In this document: piece after piece, positions 35,160-44,244 of the stretch
How positions within the stretch are numbered: the first letter of the stretch is position 1
Layout: every line of letters starts with the position of its first letter
From: an uncultured bacterium
GTDB lineage: Bacteria > Bacteroidota > Ignavibacteria > Kapaibacteriales > UBA4661
Reading direction: 5' to 3'
Assembly (NCBI GenBank): GCA_937899715.1
Contig: CALCNX010000122.1
Location: forward strand, 4,017 to 68,016
DNA length: 64,000 nucleotides
Position numbers and translations under genes: made by a program
The notes under the pieces: generated by a model
The model's input: the letters and a program-made list of their open reading frames with translations, nothing else
Told to the model about the DNA's origin: nothing
Databases searched by the model: none

Positions 35160-35402
35160 TTATTGATTCTTTTCTTTCCGTAGTTCATACAAGACGCGGC
35201 ATTTGACAGCATCGCCAAAGACCGCGACTCCGGCGTTTGTAACAACCAAGCCTAATGTGCCCCAAAGAAACCAATCCAATGCGTCGGCATGAATCGTTTT
35301 TAAGCCGATTGCTTTGCCAACGATAGATATGCCTAGCCCGATGAGCGTCAGCCCAAGCGGAGCAAACAATCGCCATTTCTTGAAGAGTTGTTCGGTTGTC
35401 AT
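35160..35402 (-). CDS. Small two-helix membrane protein of unknown function
   Basis: An 80-residue protein with an N-terminal amphipathic stretch (EQLFKKWR), a first membrane helix (PLGLTLIGLGISIVGKAIGL), a second (WGTLGLVVTNAGVAVFGDAV) and a charged tail (YELRKEKNQ). The small size, two helices and basic C-terminus are consistent with a real gene, since it is compactly placed 13 bp after the DUF2911 gene on the same strand. No family is recognised. Confidence 0.65.
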   Translation of the reverse strand: MTTEQLFKKWRLFAPLGLTLIGLGISIVGKAIGLKTIHADALDWFLWGTLGLVVTNAGVAVFGDAVKCRVLYELRKEKNQ

Positions 35403-35415
35403 GGCGCACAGATTC

Positions 35416-35958
35416 TTATTTCGTGATGGGAAGGCTCACTTTGGTCATATCCCATGCGAGCGTGAGCATCGTGCCTTTATCTGCCTTGTCAAAGCTAATG
35501 GTGAAGCGCTCGACAAGTTCTTTTGTTGCTGTGGGCGTAGCTTCTACGCGGAGTATGTCTTTTTCTTTTTTATAAGTAAAAGCACCGAACTGTTTTGCCT
35601 CGCTGTTGATGATGAACGTCCATTTATCTTTGGTAGGAATCGTGAAAAACGCGTACGTTCCTGCTTTGAGGGCTTTGCCACCAAAGTTCACATCACCGCT
35701 GAAAGTGATAGTTGTAGCGTCATTTGCGCCTGTGCGCCAGACTTTATCAAAGGGAACAAGTTTGCCAAAAATTTCGCGTCCTTTTTTGCCCGGCTGTGAG
35801 TAATTAACCGTTGCCGTTACGCCGTCAAACGTGGTGGTAGCTGTTGCAGCAGGACTTGCCGGTGCTTTGTCGCCTTGTGCGTGAAGAAATGTTGTGGCAC
35901 AAAGGAGAAGGAGAGCGCTCACGAGAGCGCTGATACGGCGCTGAATACCGTTGGTCAT
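35416..35958 (-). CDS. DUF2911 exported protein
   Basis: A 180-residue exported protein with a signal peptide ending THFLHAQG-like (cleavage near residue 27). The family core is evident: VTVNYSQPGKKGREIFG-like, LVPFDKVWRTGANDATTITFSGDV and ALKAGTYAFFTIPTKDKWTFI. DUF2911 is widespread in Bacteroidota and of unknown function; it is predicted to be a beta-sandwich. It is divergent from the nitrilase gene, with about 165 bp of promoter DNA between them. Confidence 0.9.
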   Translation of the reverse strand: MTNGIQRRISALVSALLLLCATTFLHAQGDKAPASPAATATTTFDGVTATVNYSQPGKKGREIFGKLVPFDKVWRTGANDATTITFSGDVNFGGKALKAGTYAFFTIPTKDKWTFIINSEAKQFGAFTYKKEKDILRVEATPTATKELVERFTISFDKADKGTMLTLAWDMTKVSLPITK

Positions 35959-36123
35959 GGTAAAACTCCGATGAAAAATGGTGAAAAAATAGGAAAATGC
36001 CGAAACTCCGCGTAATTTTGTTGTTTTGTTACGCGCAAGTTATACGCCAAAAATTATCCTGAGCGGAATAATCTGTATCAGGAACTATACAATACATTGC
36101 AAAATACGAGGAAAAGTCCAGAA

Positions 36124-36918
36124 ATGAAACTGAGCATCGTCCAATATACGCCCACATTTGGAGAAAAGCAGGAAAATTTTCGTCGGTTGCACGCACACAG
36201 CGAACAAATTGATGCCGACCTGATAGTCTTTCCTGAACTTTGCACAACGGGTTATTTTTTTCAAGACAAGGAAGAATCACGCTCTTATGCCGAAACGATT
36301 GATGGCGAAACAGTACAGTTTTTTCGCACAATGGCGCAGAAACATGATGCAATGGTCGTGGCGGGCTTTGCCGAAAAAGACGGCGAGAACGTCTATAACT
36401 CGGCTCTGATTGTTGCGCCGAACACGCCTACACGCATTTACCGCAAGACGCATCTTTTCTACAAGGAGCGTCATTGCTTTGACGACGGCGATACGGGCTT
36501 TTTCGTTGTGCCGCATCACAAGCTGGATGCGCGTATCGGTACGATGATTTGCTATGACTGGCGCTTCCCCGAGTCGGCGCGAGCACTGGGCTTGAAAGGT
36601 GCAGATATTATTGCCTGCCCATCGAATCTTGTGACCAATGTTTGGCATATTGCCATGCCCGCCAGAGCGCTTGAAAACAAGGTTTATGTGGCAGTCCCAA
36701 ACCGCGCTGGAGAGGAAACAGGCGGTGCAGACAACGAACGAGTAAAATTCACCGGACGCTCGGTCATTTATGGCTACAACGGCTCCGAACTGGCAAAAGC
36801 GGGCGAAGAAGCCGATGAAATCTTGACGGTTGAGATTGACCCAACAGCCACACGCGACAAATCGTTCAACGCACTTAATGACATCTTTCGAGACCGCCGC
36901 CCAGAGCTTTACGCGTAA
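36124..36918 (+). CDS. Carbon-nitrogen hydrolase (nitrilase superfamily)
   Basis: A 264-residue amidase of the nitrilase superfamily. The catalytic triad is E38 (VFPELCTTGYF), K108 (RKTHLF) and C143 (MICYDWRFPESA). Family members include omega-amidases and N-carbamoyl-putrescine amidases; the CYDWRFPE segment fits the omega-amidase/deaminated-glutathione amidase side. The ATG at 36124 begins the conserved strand. Its stop codon lies in a 16-bp tandem duplication. The ferredoxin-NADP reductase gene follows 72 bp downstream. Confidence 0.9.
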   Translation: MKLSIVQYTPTFGEKQENFRRLHAHSEQIDADLIVFPELCTTGYFFQDKEESRSYAETIDGETVQFFRTMAQKHDAMVVAGFAEKDGENVYNSALIVAPNTPTRIYRKTHLFYKERHCFDDGDTGFFVVPHHKLDARIGTMICYDWRFPESARALGLKGADIIACPSNLVTNVWHIAMPARALENKVYVAVPNRAGEETGGADNERVKFTGRSVIYGYNGSELAKAGEEADEILTVEIDPTATRDKSFNALNDIFRDRRPELYA

Positions 36919-36935
36919 GGAGCTTTACGCATAAA
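36904..36935. repeat. 16-bp tandem duplication across the nitrilase stop codon
   Basis: gagctttacgcgtaag (36904-36919) is repeated as gagctttacgcataaa (36920-36935), 14 of 16 bases identical. Each copy carries the last codons (Glu-Leu-Tyr-Ala) and a TAA. This mirrors the duplication at 10131-10160. Confidence 0.8.
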
Positions 36936-36990
36936 TTATGTTGACCAAGAACACTCTTTTTACTTCATTTTTCATTATTTTTCACCAACA

Positions 36991-37995
36991 ATGATTTCTA
37001 CTGATATTTTGGTTATTGGAGCCGGTCCGTGCGGCTTATTTACTGCTTTCGAGGCGGGTTTGCTTAAACTGCATTGCCATTTTGTGGATTATCTCCCCAT
37101 AGCAGGTGGTCAGTGCGCCGAACTCTACCCCAAAAAGCCGATTTACGATATTCCCGGCTTCCCGTCTGTCCTCGCGGGCGACCTTATCCATAATCTTTTG
37201 AAGCAAATTGAACCCTTCAAGCCCGGCTTCACGCTTGGCGAGCGGGCAGAAAGCATCAGCAAACAAGACGACGGCTCGTTCAAAACCACTACTTCGCGGG
37301 GAACAGAAATTCACTCAAAGTTTATTTTTATTGCCGGTGGGCTGGGCTGCTTTGCACCGCGCAAGCCGAATGTGGCGAACTTGGTGGAGTTTGAGAACAA
37401 AGGTGTGGACTACATCGTGCGCGACCCTGAAGATTTTCGCGGTAAAAAGGTTGTTGTGGCTGGCGGTGGCGATTCGGCGCTCGACTGGACGCTCATTCTG
37501 GCAGAACTCGCCAGTGAACTTACGCTTGTCCACCGGAGCAAGCAATTCCGCGCTGCGCCTGATTCTGTGCAAAAGATGGAAGCTCTCGCCGCAGAAGGTA
37601 AAATCACGTTTGTTGCCGATGCAAATGTAACGGGTCTTGCAGGGAATGGCGTTCTGAACGAGGTCATTATCACGACCGAAACCGGTGAAGAGACCCGCAA
37701 AGCCGCAGATTACTTCATTCCGCTCTTTGGTCTGGCTCCGCAGTTGGGTCCCATTGCCGATTGGGGTTTGGCATTGGAGAAAAATGCAATTACGGTCAAC
37801 CCGCATGATTACAGCACGTCCGTGGAGGGCATTTATGCTATCGGCGACATTGCGGAATACCCAAATAAACTGAAACTCATTCTGACGGGTTTCCATGAAG
37901 CGGCAGTTGCTTGCCATTCGGTGCAGCAAAAACTCAATCCGGGCAAAAAACACGTCATCAAATACACGACTGTATCGGGGATTCAAGGCTTTTAA
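36991..37995 (+). CDS. Ferredoxin/flavodoxin-NADP+ reductase, thioredoxin-reductase-like
   Basis: A 334-residue FAD/NADPH flavoprotein that moves electrons between NADPH and ferredoxin. The FAD site is VIGAGPCGLFTAFEAGLL, the NADPH site VVVAGGGDSALDW, and the GD motif is YAIGDIAEYPNKLKLILTGFHEAAVA. The Cys-x2-Cys redox pair of real thioredoxin reductases is absent; the opening GQCAELYPKKPIYDIPGFP is that of the Chlorobaculum/Bacillus YumC type FNR. Expected to supply reduced ferredoxin for biosynthesis. Follows the nitrilase gene on the plus strand. Confidence 0.93.
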   Translation: MISTDILVIGAGPCGLFTAFEAGLLKLHCHFVDYLPIAGGQCAELYPKKPIYDIPGFPSVLAGDLIHNLLKQIEPFKPGFTLGERAESISKQDDGSFKTTTSRGTEIHSKFIFIAGGLGCFAPRKPNVANLVEFENKGVDYIVRDPEDFRGKKVVVAGGGDSALDWTLILAELASELTLVHRSKQFRAAPDSVQKMEALAAEGKITFVADANVTGLAGNGVLNEVIITTETGEETRKAADYFIPLFGLAPQLGPIADWGLALEKNAITVNPHDYSTSVEGIYAIGDIAEYPNKLKLILTGFHEAAVACHSVQQKLNPGKKHVIKYTTVSGIQGF

Positions 37996-38045
37996 GCCTT
38001 TGCGGGATATTGCTGAACTAATGCTCTTTCTTCGTACAAAAAATC

Positions 38046-41000
38046 ATGGCACTCACAGCGAATTGCATTTATTGTTATGAGCGGCACTGGCTCAGAGATG
38101 CACGGTGGGTGCTTTCGATTTTTTGTGCGCTGTTGGTATTTCTATCCACCCAGCGAAGTCTTTTTGCGCAAGACCTTCTGCAGCCTACATATTCGTTTGA
38201 GCATCTTTCGCAGGAGCAAGGGCTTTCCTACAATACGGTCACTGGTTTCGCACAGGACGCGCAGGGTTTTCTCTGGATTGCGACGTTTAATGGTCTCAAT
38301 CGCTATGATGGGACGCATTTCAAAATATTCAACCGAAAAGGTAGTGACTCTACGCACTCCCAATCACGCGATACGCGGTTTCTCTACGCCGATAAACGTG
38401 GTGATATTTGGGTTGTAAGCTATGACAATACGCTTGAGCGCTTTAATCCTCGCTCGGAAACGTTTTCGGTCGTGCAATTTGCACACAAACCCACAACTGA
38501 ACGGGATTATATAAACTCTATCATGGAAGATGCCTTCGGTACGCTATGGCTGACTACAATAGACGGGCTATTTTTTTATGACCGAACACAACAAACAATT
38601 CAACCCTTCGAGCAAAAGGCAGTTTCCTCTATTTCATCACTGCCTCTCGGCGGTATTATCGAGCTGGGGACTGGAAACACTTCGCCTTCGGAGCGACGTT
38701 TGTGGATTCGGAAACGGGGCGGACTGATTGAATTTGACCCTTTGCGGGGCACGAGCAATCATTTCAACCTTATTGATACCGCCAAAGACAAGCAGTTTTT
38801 TTACGGCAATGTTGTCCGCGATTCTTCAGATTTTTTGTGGTTGACGGATCTTGAAGGTCTGTATTGCTTCGATCCGCGCTCAAAGTCGTTAGTGGTACAC
38901 GTGCCGCAAGAAAGCTATATCCGGCAATCCCTGTTCAAAAATCCGCCTAAGAATTATTTTACCACTCGCGCAGCAATTTGTGCGCCCAACGGTATGTTAT
39001 GGTTTGGGTCAACTGGTGGTATTGTTCTTCTGCGATATAGGGGTTCACCAAAAGATTATGACACGAAGTTGCTCCAAAGCAATGATGCCAATCCTACAAG
39101 TCTGAGCGGGGATGCGGTCAGGGCGCTCTTCGCCGATAAATCAGGTGTTATCTGGGCGGGCGGAGAGCCGTTTGGCATTAATAAATACACACCGTATCGG
39201 CAAAAGTTCCAGTTATTTCGGTATCTACCGTTCGATACCAATAGCCTTGCCAATAATTATGTGCGCGGTATTTGCCAAGACCGCTCCGGCACTCTTTGGG
39301 TGGCAACCCATTTTGGCGGGATAAGCCGCTACAACCCTCAAAGCGGCATTTGGACGCGCTTCCGTGATGATATCGACAAGACACTACCGCGCCGCTTACG
39401 ACTGCCTATCAATGAAATTTGGTCAATTTTTGAAGACCGCTTTGGCGTTGTGTGGGCTGGTACGCGAGGCAAAGGACTCCTTCGATTTGATAAGAAGTTG
39501 GATGGCTTTGTATCGTCTTCTCTTGTGCCAAAAACTGCGTATGTGCAGGTCATCACAGAAGACAGCGACGGCAATCTTCTGTTGGGAACACGAGGAAATA
39601 CGACCATTGTGGGAGTTTTTATCATTCCTCCCGACCGAAAAGAGAGCAGTGTTCAGTTTATTGCGACTAAACAATCAAGCAGCAACAAGTTTATGACAGG
39701 CGATGTGCTCGCCATCCACGAAGACCGCTTTGGCGCTCTCTGGGTGGGTGGGACGTATGAATTATTGCGAATAACCAGACAAAGCAATCGCATCGAAGAT
39801 TTCACACCAAAATTTCTATCGGGACTGAAAAACTCCCTGACGAATGTTGGTAGTGTTGTTACTTCCATTACGGAAGACCGGGCGGGAACAATCTGGATTT
39901 CCAGCAAAGGCGGTGGTTTGGCGCATTATGACCGCGACCGAGATTGTTTCTTCGTTACCAACGAGCAAAACGGCTTACCAAATAACTCCGTCTATGCGAT
40001 GCTGGAAGACAATCAGGGGCGGTTCTGGATAAGCAGTGATGCGGGCTTGACGATGTGGAATCGGCAGGAAAATACCTTCCGCACCTTCACCACTGAAGAT
40101 GGCTTGCAAGGACGCGAATATAATCGGCTCAGTTATTTCAAAAGTGCAAACGGCACAATGTTTTTTGGGGGTACTAATGGCTTGAATGCTTTTCATCCCG
40201 ATCATTTACGCTTTAATCCCTTTACACCGCCTCTTGCGCTGACCTCGATTCATATCTTTGACCAAGAAATACGCCCCGATAGTCTCATTCAAAACCATCA
40301 AGGACAAGAGCGCATCATTCTAAAGCACGACCAAAACTTTCTCACCTTTCGGTTTGCAGCACTTGATTTTCACGTTCCCCAAAATAATCTTTATGCTTAC
40401 AAACTTGAGGGCGTAGATAGAGACTGGGTGCAAAATGGAACCAAGCATGAAGCCACATACACGAATTTGAATCCTGGCGAATACACTTTTCGCGTTCGCG
40501 GTGCAAACAGCGATGGCGCTTGGAATATGGCGGGTCTCACGCTGCACGTTATTATTTTACCTCCATGGTGGCAGACGTGGTGGTTTCGTGTGATACTTAT
40601 TTTTGCTATTTTAGGGGTGCTTGCCGCTGTGCTGCAAAGTTATCGTGGGCGAATTCAGCGATTGCAAGAGCACCGCGAAGAGTTGCTTCGGCACATTGAA
40701 GAACGCCGCCGTGCCGAAGATGAGCTTCAGCACTCGGAAGAGAAATTTCGTGCACTCTTCGAGACCTCGCCACTCGGCATGGTTTTATGGCAAGTAAATG
40801 GTTCTGTGTTGGAGGTCAATGCCGCGTTTGCCACTATTTCCGGCTACGCTGCGGAGGAAACCGATATGCTCAATTTTTGGGATATTCTGAACGATACGCA
40901 CAGTGCATCAATCCGCTATTCCTTACAGCATCGCAACGCCTTCGGACCGGTAGAACAAACTCTTACCCCGAAAACAGGCGAAAAACTTTCAGTCGTGCTC

Positions 41001-41717
41001 TACGGCATTGCTATTGTGGAGAATCCCTCCGAAATGAGCGTTGAGCGTATTTGGACTGTGATTGAAGATGTAACCGAGCGTAAACGTGCTCTGGATGCGA
41101 TGTTGCGGTATCAGCTTAATCCGCATTTTATGTTCAATGTTCTGAACTCGGTTAATGCTCTCATGGGCGAAAACCAACGGAACGCCAAACGGATGATTAT
41201 TCAGTTTTCAAGCCTTCTGAGGCATACACTGGTGGCGAGCAGCAAGCAAACTGCTCCGCTGGGGGACGAAATTGAAGCCGTCGAACATTATCTCGCTATT
41301 GAAAAGCTCCGTTATGAAGAGCGCTTGGAAGCAAGTATTGACGCTGACCGCAGAACACTAGACTTTAATGTACCAGTTTTTTTAGTGCAGCCTTTGGTTG
41401 AAAACGCTATTAAATACGGGATGCAAACATCAAAACAACCGTTACAGTTAATGATTTCAAGCCGTTTGGAAGGAGAACACCTTGTAATTGAGGTTGCCAA
41501 TACCGGCTCATGGGTGGAGACGATGGCAAACGGTACGAACAACGGCGCGGCACTCGCAAAACAGCGGAGCACGGGCATCGGGCTAGAGAACCTTCGTAAA
41601 CGTCTAGCGCAACTATACATGGATGAACAAACGTTGGAGATTATCCACGAACAGGGAATAGTGCGTATTCGCTTAACTATTACGGTGCAAGAACTGTTGA
41701 GTCGTAAAACTTCATAA
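38046..41717 (+). CDS. Giant sensor histidine kinase: two-component propeller, Y_Y_Y, PAS, LytS-type kinase
   Basis: A 1223-residue membrane sensor. After a signal peptide (to about residue 41), a double seven-bladed propeller of two-component-regulator repeats fills residues 50-720 (typical ENGLSYN, LWIATFNGLNRYD, IWISSKGGGLAHYD). A Y_Y_Y domain follows (residues 755-820, YKLEGVDRDW), then one membrane helix, a PAS domain (about 895-1010) and a LytS/His_kinase domain with the phosphorylated His1027 in QLNPHFMFNVLNSVNA and a GHKL ATPase end (ENAIKYG, GIGLENLRKRL). It senses a periplasmic, probably glycan, signal. Its response regulator is encoded 83 bp downstream. The PAS insert is unusual for this architecture. 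Confidence 0.95.
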   Translation: MALTANCIYCYERHWLRDARWVLSIFCALLVFLSTQRSLFAQDLLQPTYSFEHLSQEQGLSYNTVTGFAQDAQGFLWIATFNGLNRYDGTHFKIFNRKGSDSTHSQSRDTRFLYADKRGDIWVVSYDNTLERFNPRSETFSVVQFAHKPTTERDYINSIMEDAFGTLWLTTIDGLFFYDRTQQTIQPFEQKAVSSISSLPLGGIIELGTGNTSPSERRLWIRKRGGLIEFDPLRGTSNHFNLIDTAKDKQFFYGNVVRDSSDFLWLTDLEGLYCFDPRSKSLVVHVPQESYIRQSLFKNPPKNYFTTRAAICAPNGMLWFGSTGGIVLLRYRGSPKDYDTKLLQSNDANPTSLSGDAVRALFADKSGVIWAGGEPFGINKYTPYRQKFQLFRYLPFDTNSLANNYVRGICQDRSGTLWVATHFGGISRYNPQSGIWTRFRDDIDKTLPRRLRLPINEIWSIFEDRFGVVWAGTRGKGLLRFDKKLDGFVSSSLVPKTAYVQVITEDSDGNLLLGTRGNTTIVGVFIIPPDRKESSVQFIATKQSSSNKFMTGDVLAIHEDRFGALWVGGTYELLRITRQSNRIEDFTPKFLSGLKNSLTNVGSVVTSITEDRAGTIWISSKGGGLAHYDRDRDCFFVTNEQNGLPNNSVYAMLEDNQGRFWISSDAGLTMWNRQENTFRTFTTEDGLQGREYNRLSYFKSANGTMFFGGTNGLNAFHPDHLRFNPFTPPLALTSIHIFDQEIRPDSLIQNHQGQERIILKHDQNFLTFRFAALDFHVPQNNLYAYKLEGVDRDWVQNGTKHEATYTNLNPGEYTFRVRGANSDGAWNMAGLTLHVIILPPWWQTWWFRVILIFAILGVLAAVLQSYRGRIQRLQEHREELLRHIEERRRAEDELQHSEEKFRALFETSPLGMVLWQVNGSVLEVNAAFATISGYAAEETDMLNFWDILNDTHSASIRYSLQHRNAFGPVEQTLTPKTGEKLSVVLYGIAIVENPSEMSVERIWTVIEDVTERKRALDAMLRYQLNPHFMFNVLNSVNALMGENQRNAKRMIIQFSSLLRHTLVASSKQTAPLGDEIEAVEHYLAIEKLRYEERLEASIDADRRTLDFNVPVFLVQPLVENAIKYGMQTSKQPLQLMISSRLEGEHLVIEVANTGSWVETMANGTNNGAALAKQRSTGIGLENLRKRLAQLYMDEQTLEIIHEQGIVRIRLTITVQELLSRKTS

Positions 41718-41799
41718 CTGTGTACCGTGCCGCTTCGGACTGTGAAGATAATTTGTGCAAAAATCTTTATTATTTTGTCATGCTTATCAACAATACATT

Positions 41800-42627
41800 A
41801 TGACAATAAACTCTGATACAATCAAGGCTTTGATAGTGGACGACGAGCGCTTGGCGCGGCTGGAGATGAGCCGGATACTAGCGGAATTTGCCGACCGTGT
41901 GACAATAGTGGGAGAAGTGGCAAGCAAACGCGAGGCAGTAGATTTTATTACTTCGCCACCCAATAATATGCGCCCGGACGTAGTTTTCCTCGACATCAAT
42001 ATGCCACACGGTTCTGGCTTTGAGGTATTGGAAGAAATTGACTATGATGGTGCGCAGCCTATCCATATCGTCTTTGTTACCGCATATGATGAGTACGCTG
42101 TCCGTGCCTTCACAGTCAATGCGCTCGATTATGTGTTAAAACCTGTTGACCCCGATCGTTTGGAACGTACTATTGAACGGCTATGGAAAGCCTTGAGAAG
42201 AGCAAAAGCATTTAAAAAAGTATCGGTTGAACTACAAGCATTGATGGAAACAGAATATCCAGAGCAAGTTATTTCAAAACTCACTCTGGATGATTACGTA
42301 TTTGTTACTATCGGTAAGCAGCGCCGATTCGTATCGGTACGAGAAATTGTCTGCATCACTGCCAATGATAACTATACCGACTTGTGGCTCCCTGACGGCA
42401 AGCGCTCTATGCTGCTTCGCACAATGAACGAATGGGAAGCAATGCTTCCGGAACCTGATTTTCTGCGTATCCACAGAGGAACAATTATTAATCGTTTTTA
42501 TGTGGATGCTTCGCGCCCTGTGGAATCAACAGGAAGTGGCGCGTTAGTATTTTTGCAGGATATTGCCGAGCCGTTTGCCGTAAGTCGCCGTTCCTATACA
42601 AAACTTAAAGAGCTGCTTCCGAAGTAA
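41800..42627 (+). CDS. LytTR-family response regulator
   Basis: A 275-residue regulator: receiver domain with acidic pocket D14-D15, phosphorylated D65 (VVFLDINMP), T94 and K114 (LDYVLKPVD), then a LytTR DNA-binding domain from about residue 165 (ISKLTLDDYVFVTIGKQRRFVSV) to the end. The ATG at 41800 is chosen because it starts the conserved receiver strand; an upstream in-frame start adds 15 residues. It is the obvious partner of the preceding sensor kinase. LytTR proteins commonly regulate polysaccharide or virulence genes through imperfect repeats in promoters. Confidence 0.93.
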   Translation: MTINSDTIKALIVDDERLARLEMSRILAEFADRVTIVGEVASKREAVDFITSPPNNMRPDVVFLDINMPHGSGFEVLEEIDYDGAQPIHIVFVTAYDEYAVRAFTVNALDYVLKPVDPDRLERTIERLWKALRRAKAFKKVSVELQALMETEYPEQVISKLTLDDYVFVTIGKQRRFVSVREIVCITANDNYTDLWLPDGKRSMLLRTMNEWEAMLPEPDFLRIHRGTIINRFYVDASRPVESTGSGALVFLQDIAEPFAVSRRSYTKLKELLPK

Positions 42628-42647
42628 GGTGTTTAGCGTATTGGTAT

Positions 42648-43877
42648 TTAGCTTAACTTTGCTCTCAAAGCGCTGTCGAGAGCATCCAAGAATTCTTCGG
42701 TGTAAAGATAATGCTCCCCGTGATTGACTTTGTTGCCATGAACGCAAATAGCAAGGTCTTTCGTCATCTTGCCGCTTTCAACCGTTTCGACGCAAACTTT
42801 TTCAAGAGTCTGGCAGAAATTGATGAGTGCCGTGTTACCGTCTAATTTACCGCGAAACTCTAAGCCGCGCGTCCAAGCAAAGATAGACGCAATCGGGTTA
42901 GTCGAAGTGCGATTCCCTTTTTGATGCTCGCGGTAGTGGCGCGTAACCGTGCCGTGTGCGGCTTCTGCTTCCATAATTTTACCATCGGGAGTAATAAGAA
43001 CAGAAGTCATCAAGCCCAAGGAGCCAAAGCCTTGTGCGACAATATCACTTTGCACGTCGCCGTCATAATTTTTACAAGCCCAGACAAAGTTGCCGTTCAA
43101 CTTCAGTGCCGAAGCCACCATGTCATCAATGAGGCGGTGTTCGTAGGTAATACCTGCTGCTTCAAATTTTGTTTTGAAATCGTTATCGTAGATTTCTTGG
43201 AAAATATCCTTGAAACGCCCGTCATATTTTTTCAGAATGGTGTTTTTGCTGGAGAAATAAAGGGGCCATTTCTTTTGCAAAGCGAGATTGAAGCACGAAT
43301 GAGCAAAGCCACGAATGGATTCCTCGGTGTTGTACATTGCCATCGCTACGCCGTCGCCTTTGAAATTATAGACCTCAAAGGACTGGGGTGTGGAGCCATC
43401 TTCGGGAGTGTACGTAATAGTGAGCTTGCCCTTGCCTTTGGTTTGAAAATCGGTTGCGCGGTACTGATCACCAAAAGCATGACGACCAACGCAAATAGGT
43501 GCAGTCCAGTTCGGAACGAGGCGGGGAACATTGTTGCACACAATAGGTTCACGAAAAACTGTTCCATCAAGGATATTGCGAATTGTACCGTTGGGTGATT
43601 TCCACATTTGTTTGAGCTTAAATTCTTTCACGCGGTCTTCATCCGGCGTGATAGTGGCACATTTAATCCCCACGCCATGCAGTTTGATTGCTTCTGCGGC
43701 TTCGACGGTGATTTTATCGTCCGTGCGGTCTCGGCTCTCAATACCGAGGTCGAAATACTTAATATCAACATCAAGGTACGGCAAGACCAGTTTGTCCTTG
43801 ATAAATTTCCAAATAATGCGGGTCATTTCGTCGCCGTCGAGTTCGACGACCGGATTAGCAACCTTAATTTTATTCAT
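42648..43877 (-). CDS. icd: NADP-dependent isocitrate dehydrogenase
   Basis: Oxidative decarboxylation of isocitrate to 2-oxoglutarate in the TCA cycle (or its reverse). The 409-residue protein is the eukaryotic-type homodimeric form: VELDGDEMTRIIW at the N-terminus, the substrate segment KSPNGTIRNILDGTVFREPI, KNYDGDVQSDIVAQGFGSLGLMTSVL, and EAAHGTVTRHYREHQKG. This subtype also operates in reductive TCA cycles of Chlorobiota. Convergent with the LytTR gene by 20 bp and divergent from hisS. Confidence 0.96.
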   Translation of the reverse strand: MNKIKVANPVVELDGDEMTRIIWKFIKDKLVLPYLDVDIKYFDLGIESRDRTDDKITVEAAEAIKLHGVGIKCATITPDEDRVKEFKLKQMWKSPNGTIRNILDGTVFREPIVCNNVPRLVPNWTAPICVGRHAFGDQYRATDFQTKGKGKLTITYTPEDGSTPQSFEVYNFKGDGVAMAMYNTEESIRGFAHSCFNLALQKKWPLYFSSKNTILKKYDGRFKDIFQEIYDNDFKTKFEAAGITYEHRLIDDMVASALKLNGNFVWACKNYDGDVQSDIVAQGFGSLGLMTSVLITPDGKIMEAEAAHGTVTRHYREHQKGNRTSTNPIASIFAWTRGLEFRGKLDGNTALINFCQTLEKVCVETVESGKMTKDLAICVHGNKVNHGEHYLYTEEFLDALDSALRAKLS

Positions 43878-44244
43878 AACACGAACCTAAATATTGGAGT
43901 AGTGGAAAGGTGAGAAGCGCAATTATCACAGAACATGAGTAATTACGGCTTTGGAAGGTACTAAAATACACAATTCCTCGCCACTACAAAGGGCTGAATG
44001 ATGCAGAAAAAGAATTATTTTTTTTGCCCCGAAAATTACGATTGTAATGCTGCGAACTCACTTGAAAATGAAGCCATCTGTCCCGGGACACTACGCCCGT
44101 ACAATTCGTGTTGAGCGGACAAAAGCACGAGCAAAAATCTCCCCGTAGGAATTCCCCAAAAACTCCTATATTTGCCAATGAAAACGGGCGCTGCGGTGTA
44201 AGTATGCCGAATAGCCGCCATTTTATCATCATTTCAGAGACTCC
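43878..44244. promoter_or_regulatory. Divergent intergenic region icd / hisS
   Basis: About 370 bp with no convincing gene, expected to carry promoters for icd (minus) and hisS (plus). TATATTTG at 44167-44174, 70 bp before the hisS start, matches the TAnnTTTG -7 box, but no TTTG was found about 20 bp upstream. On the minus strand, CTTTG with TATTTTAG about 18 bp later resembles a weak promoter. Several open frames here have no family resemblance and were not accepted. Confidence 0.4.
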
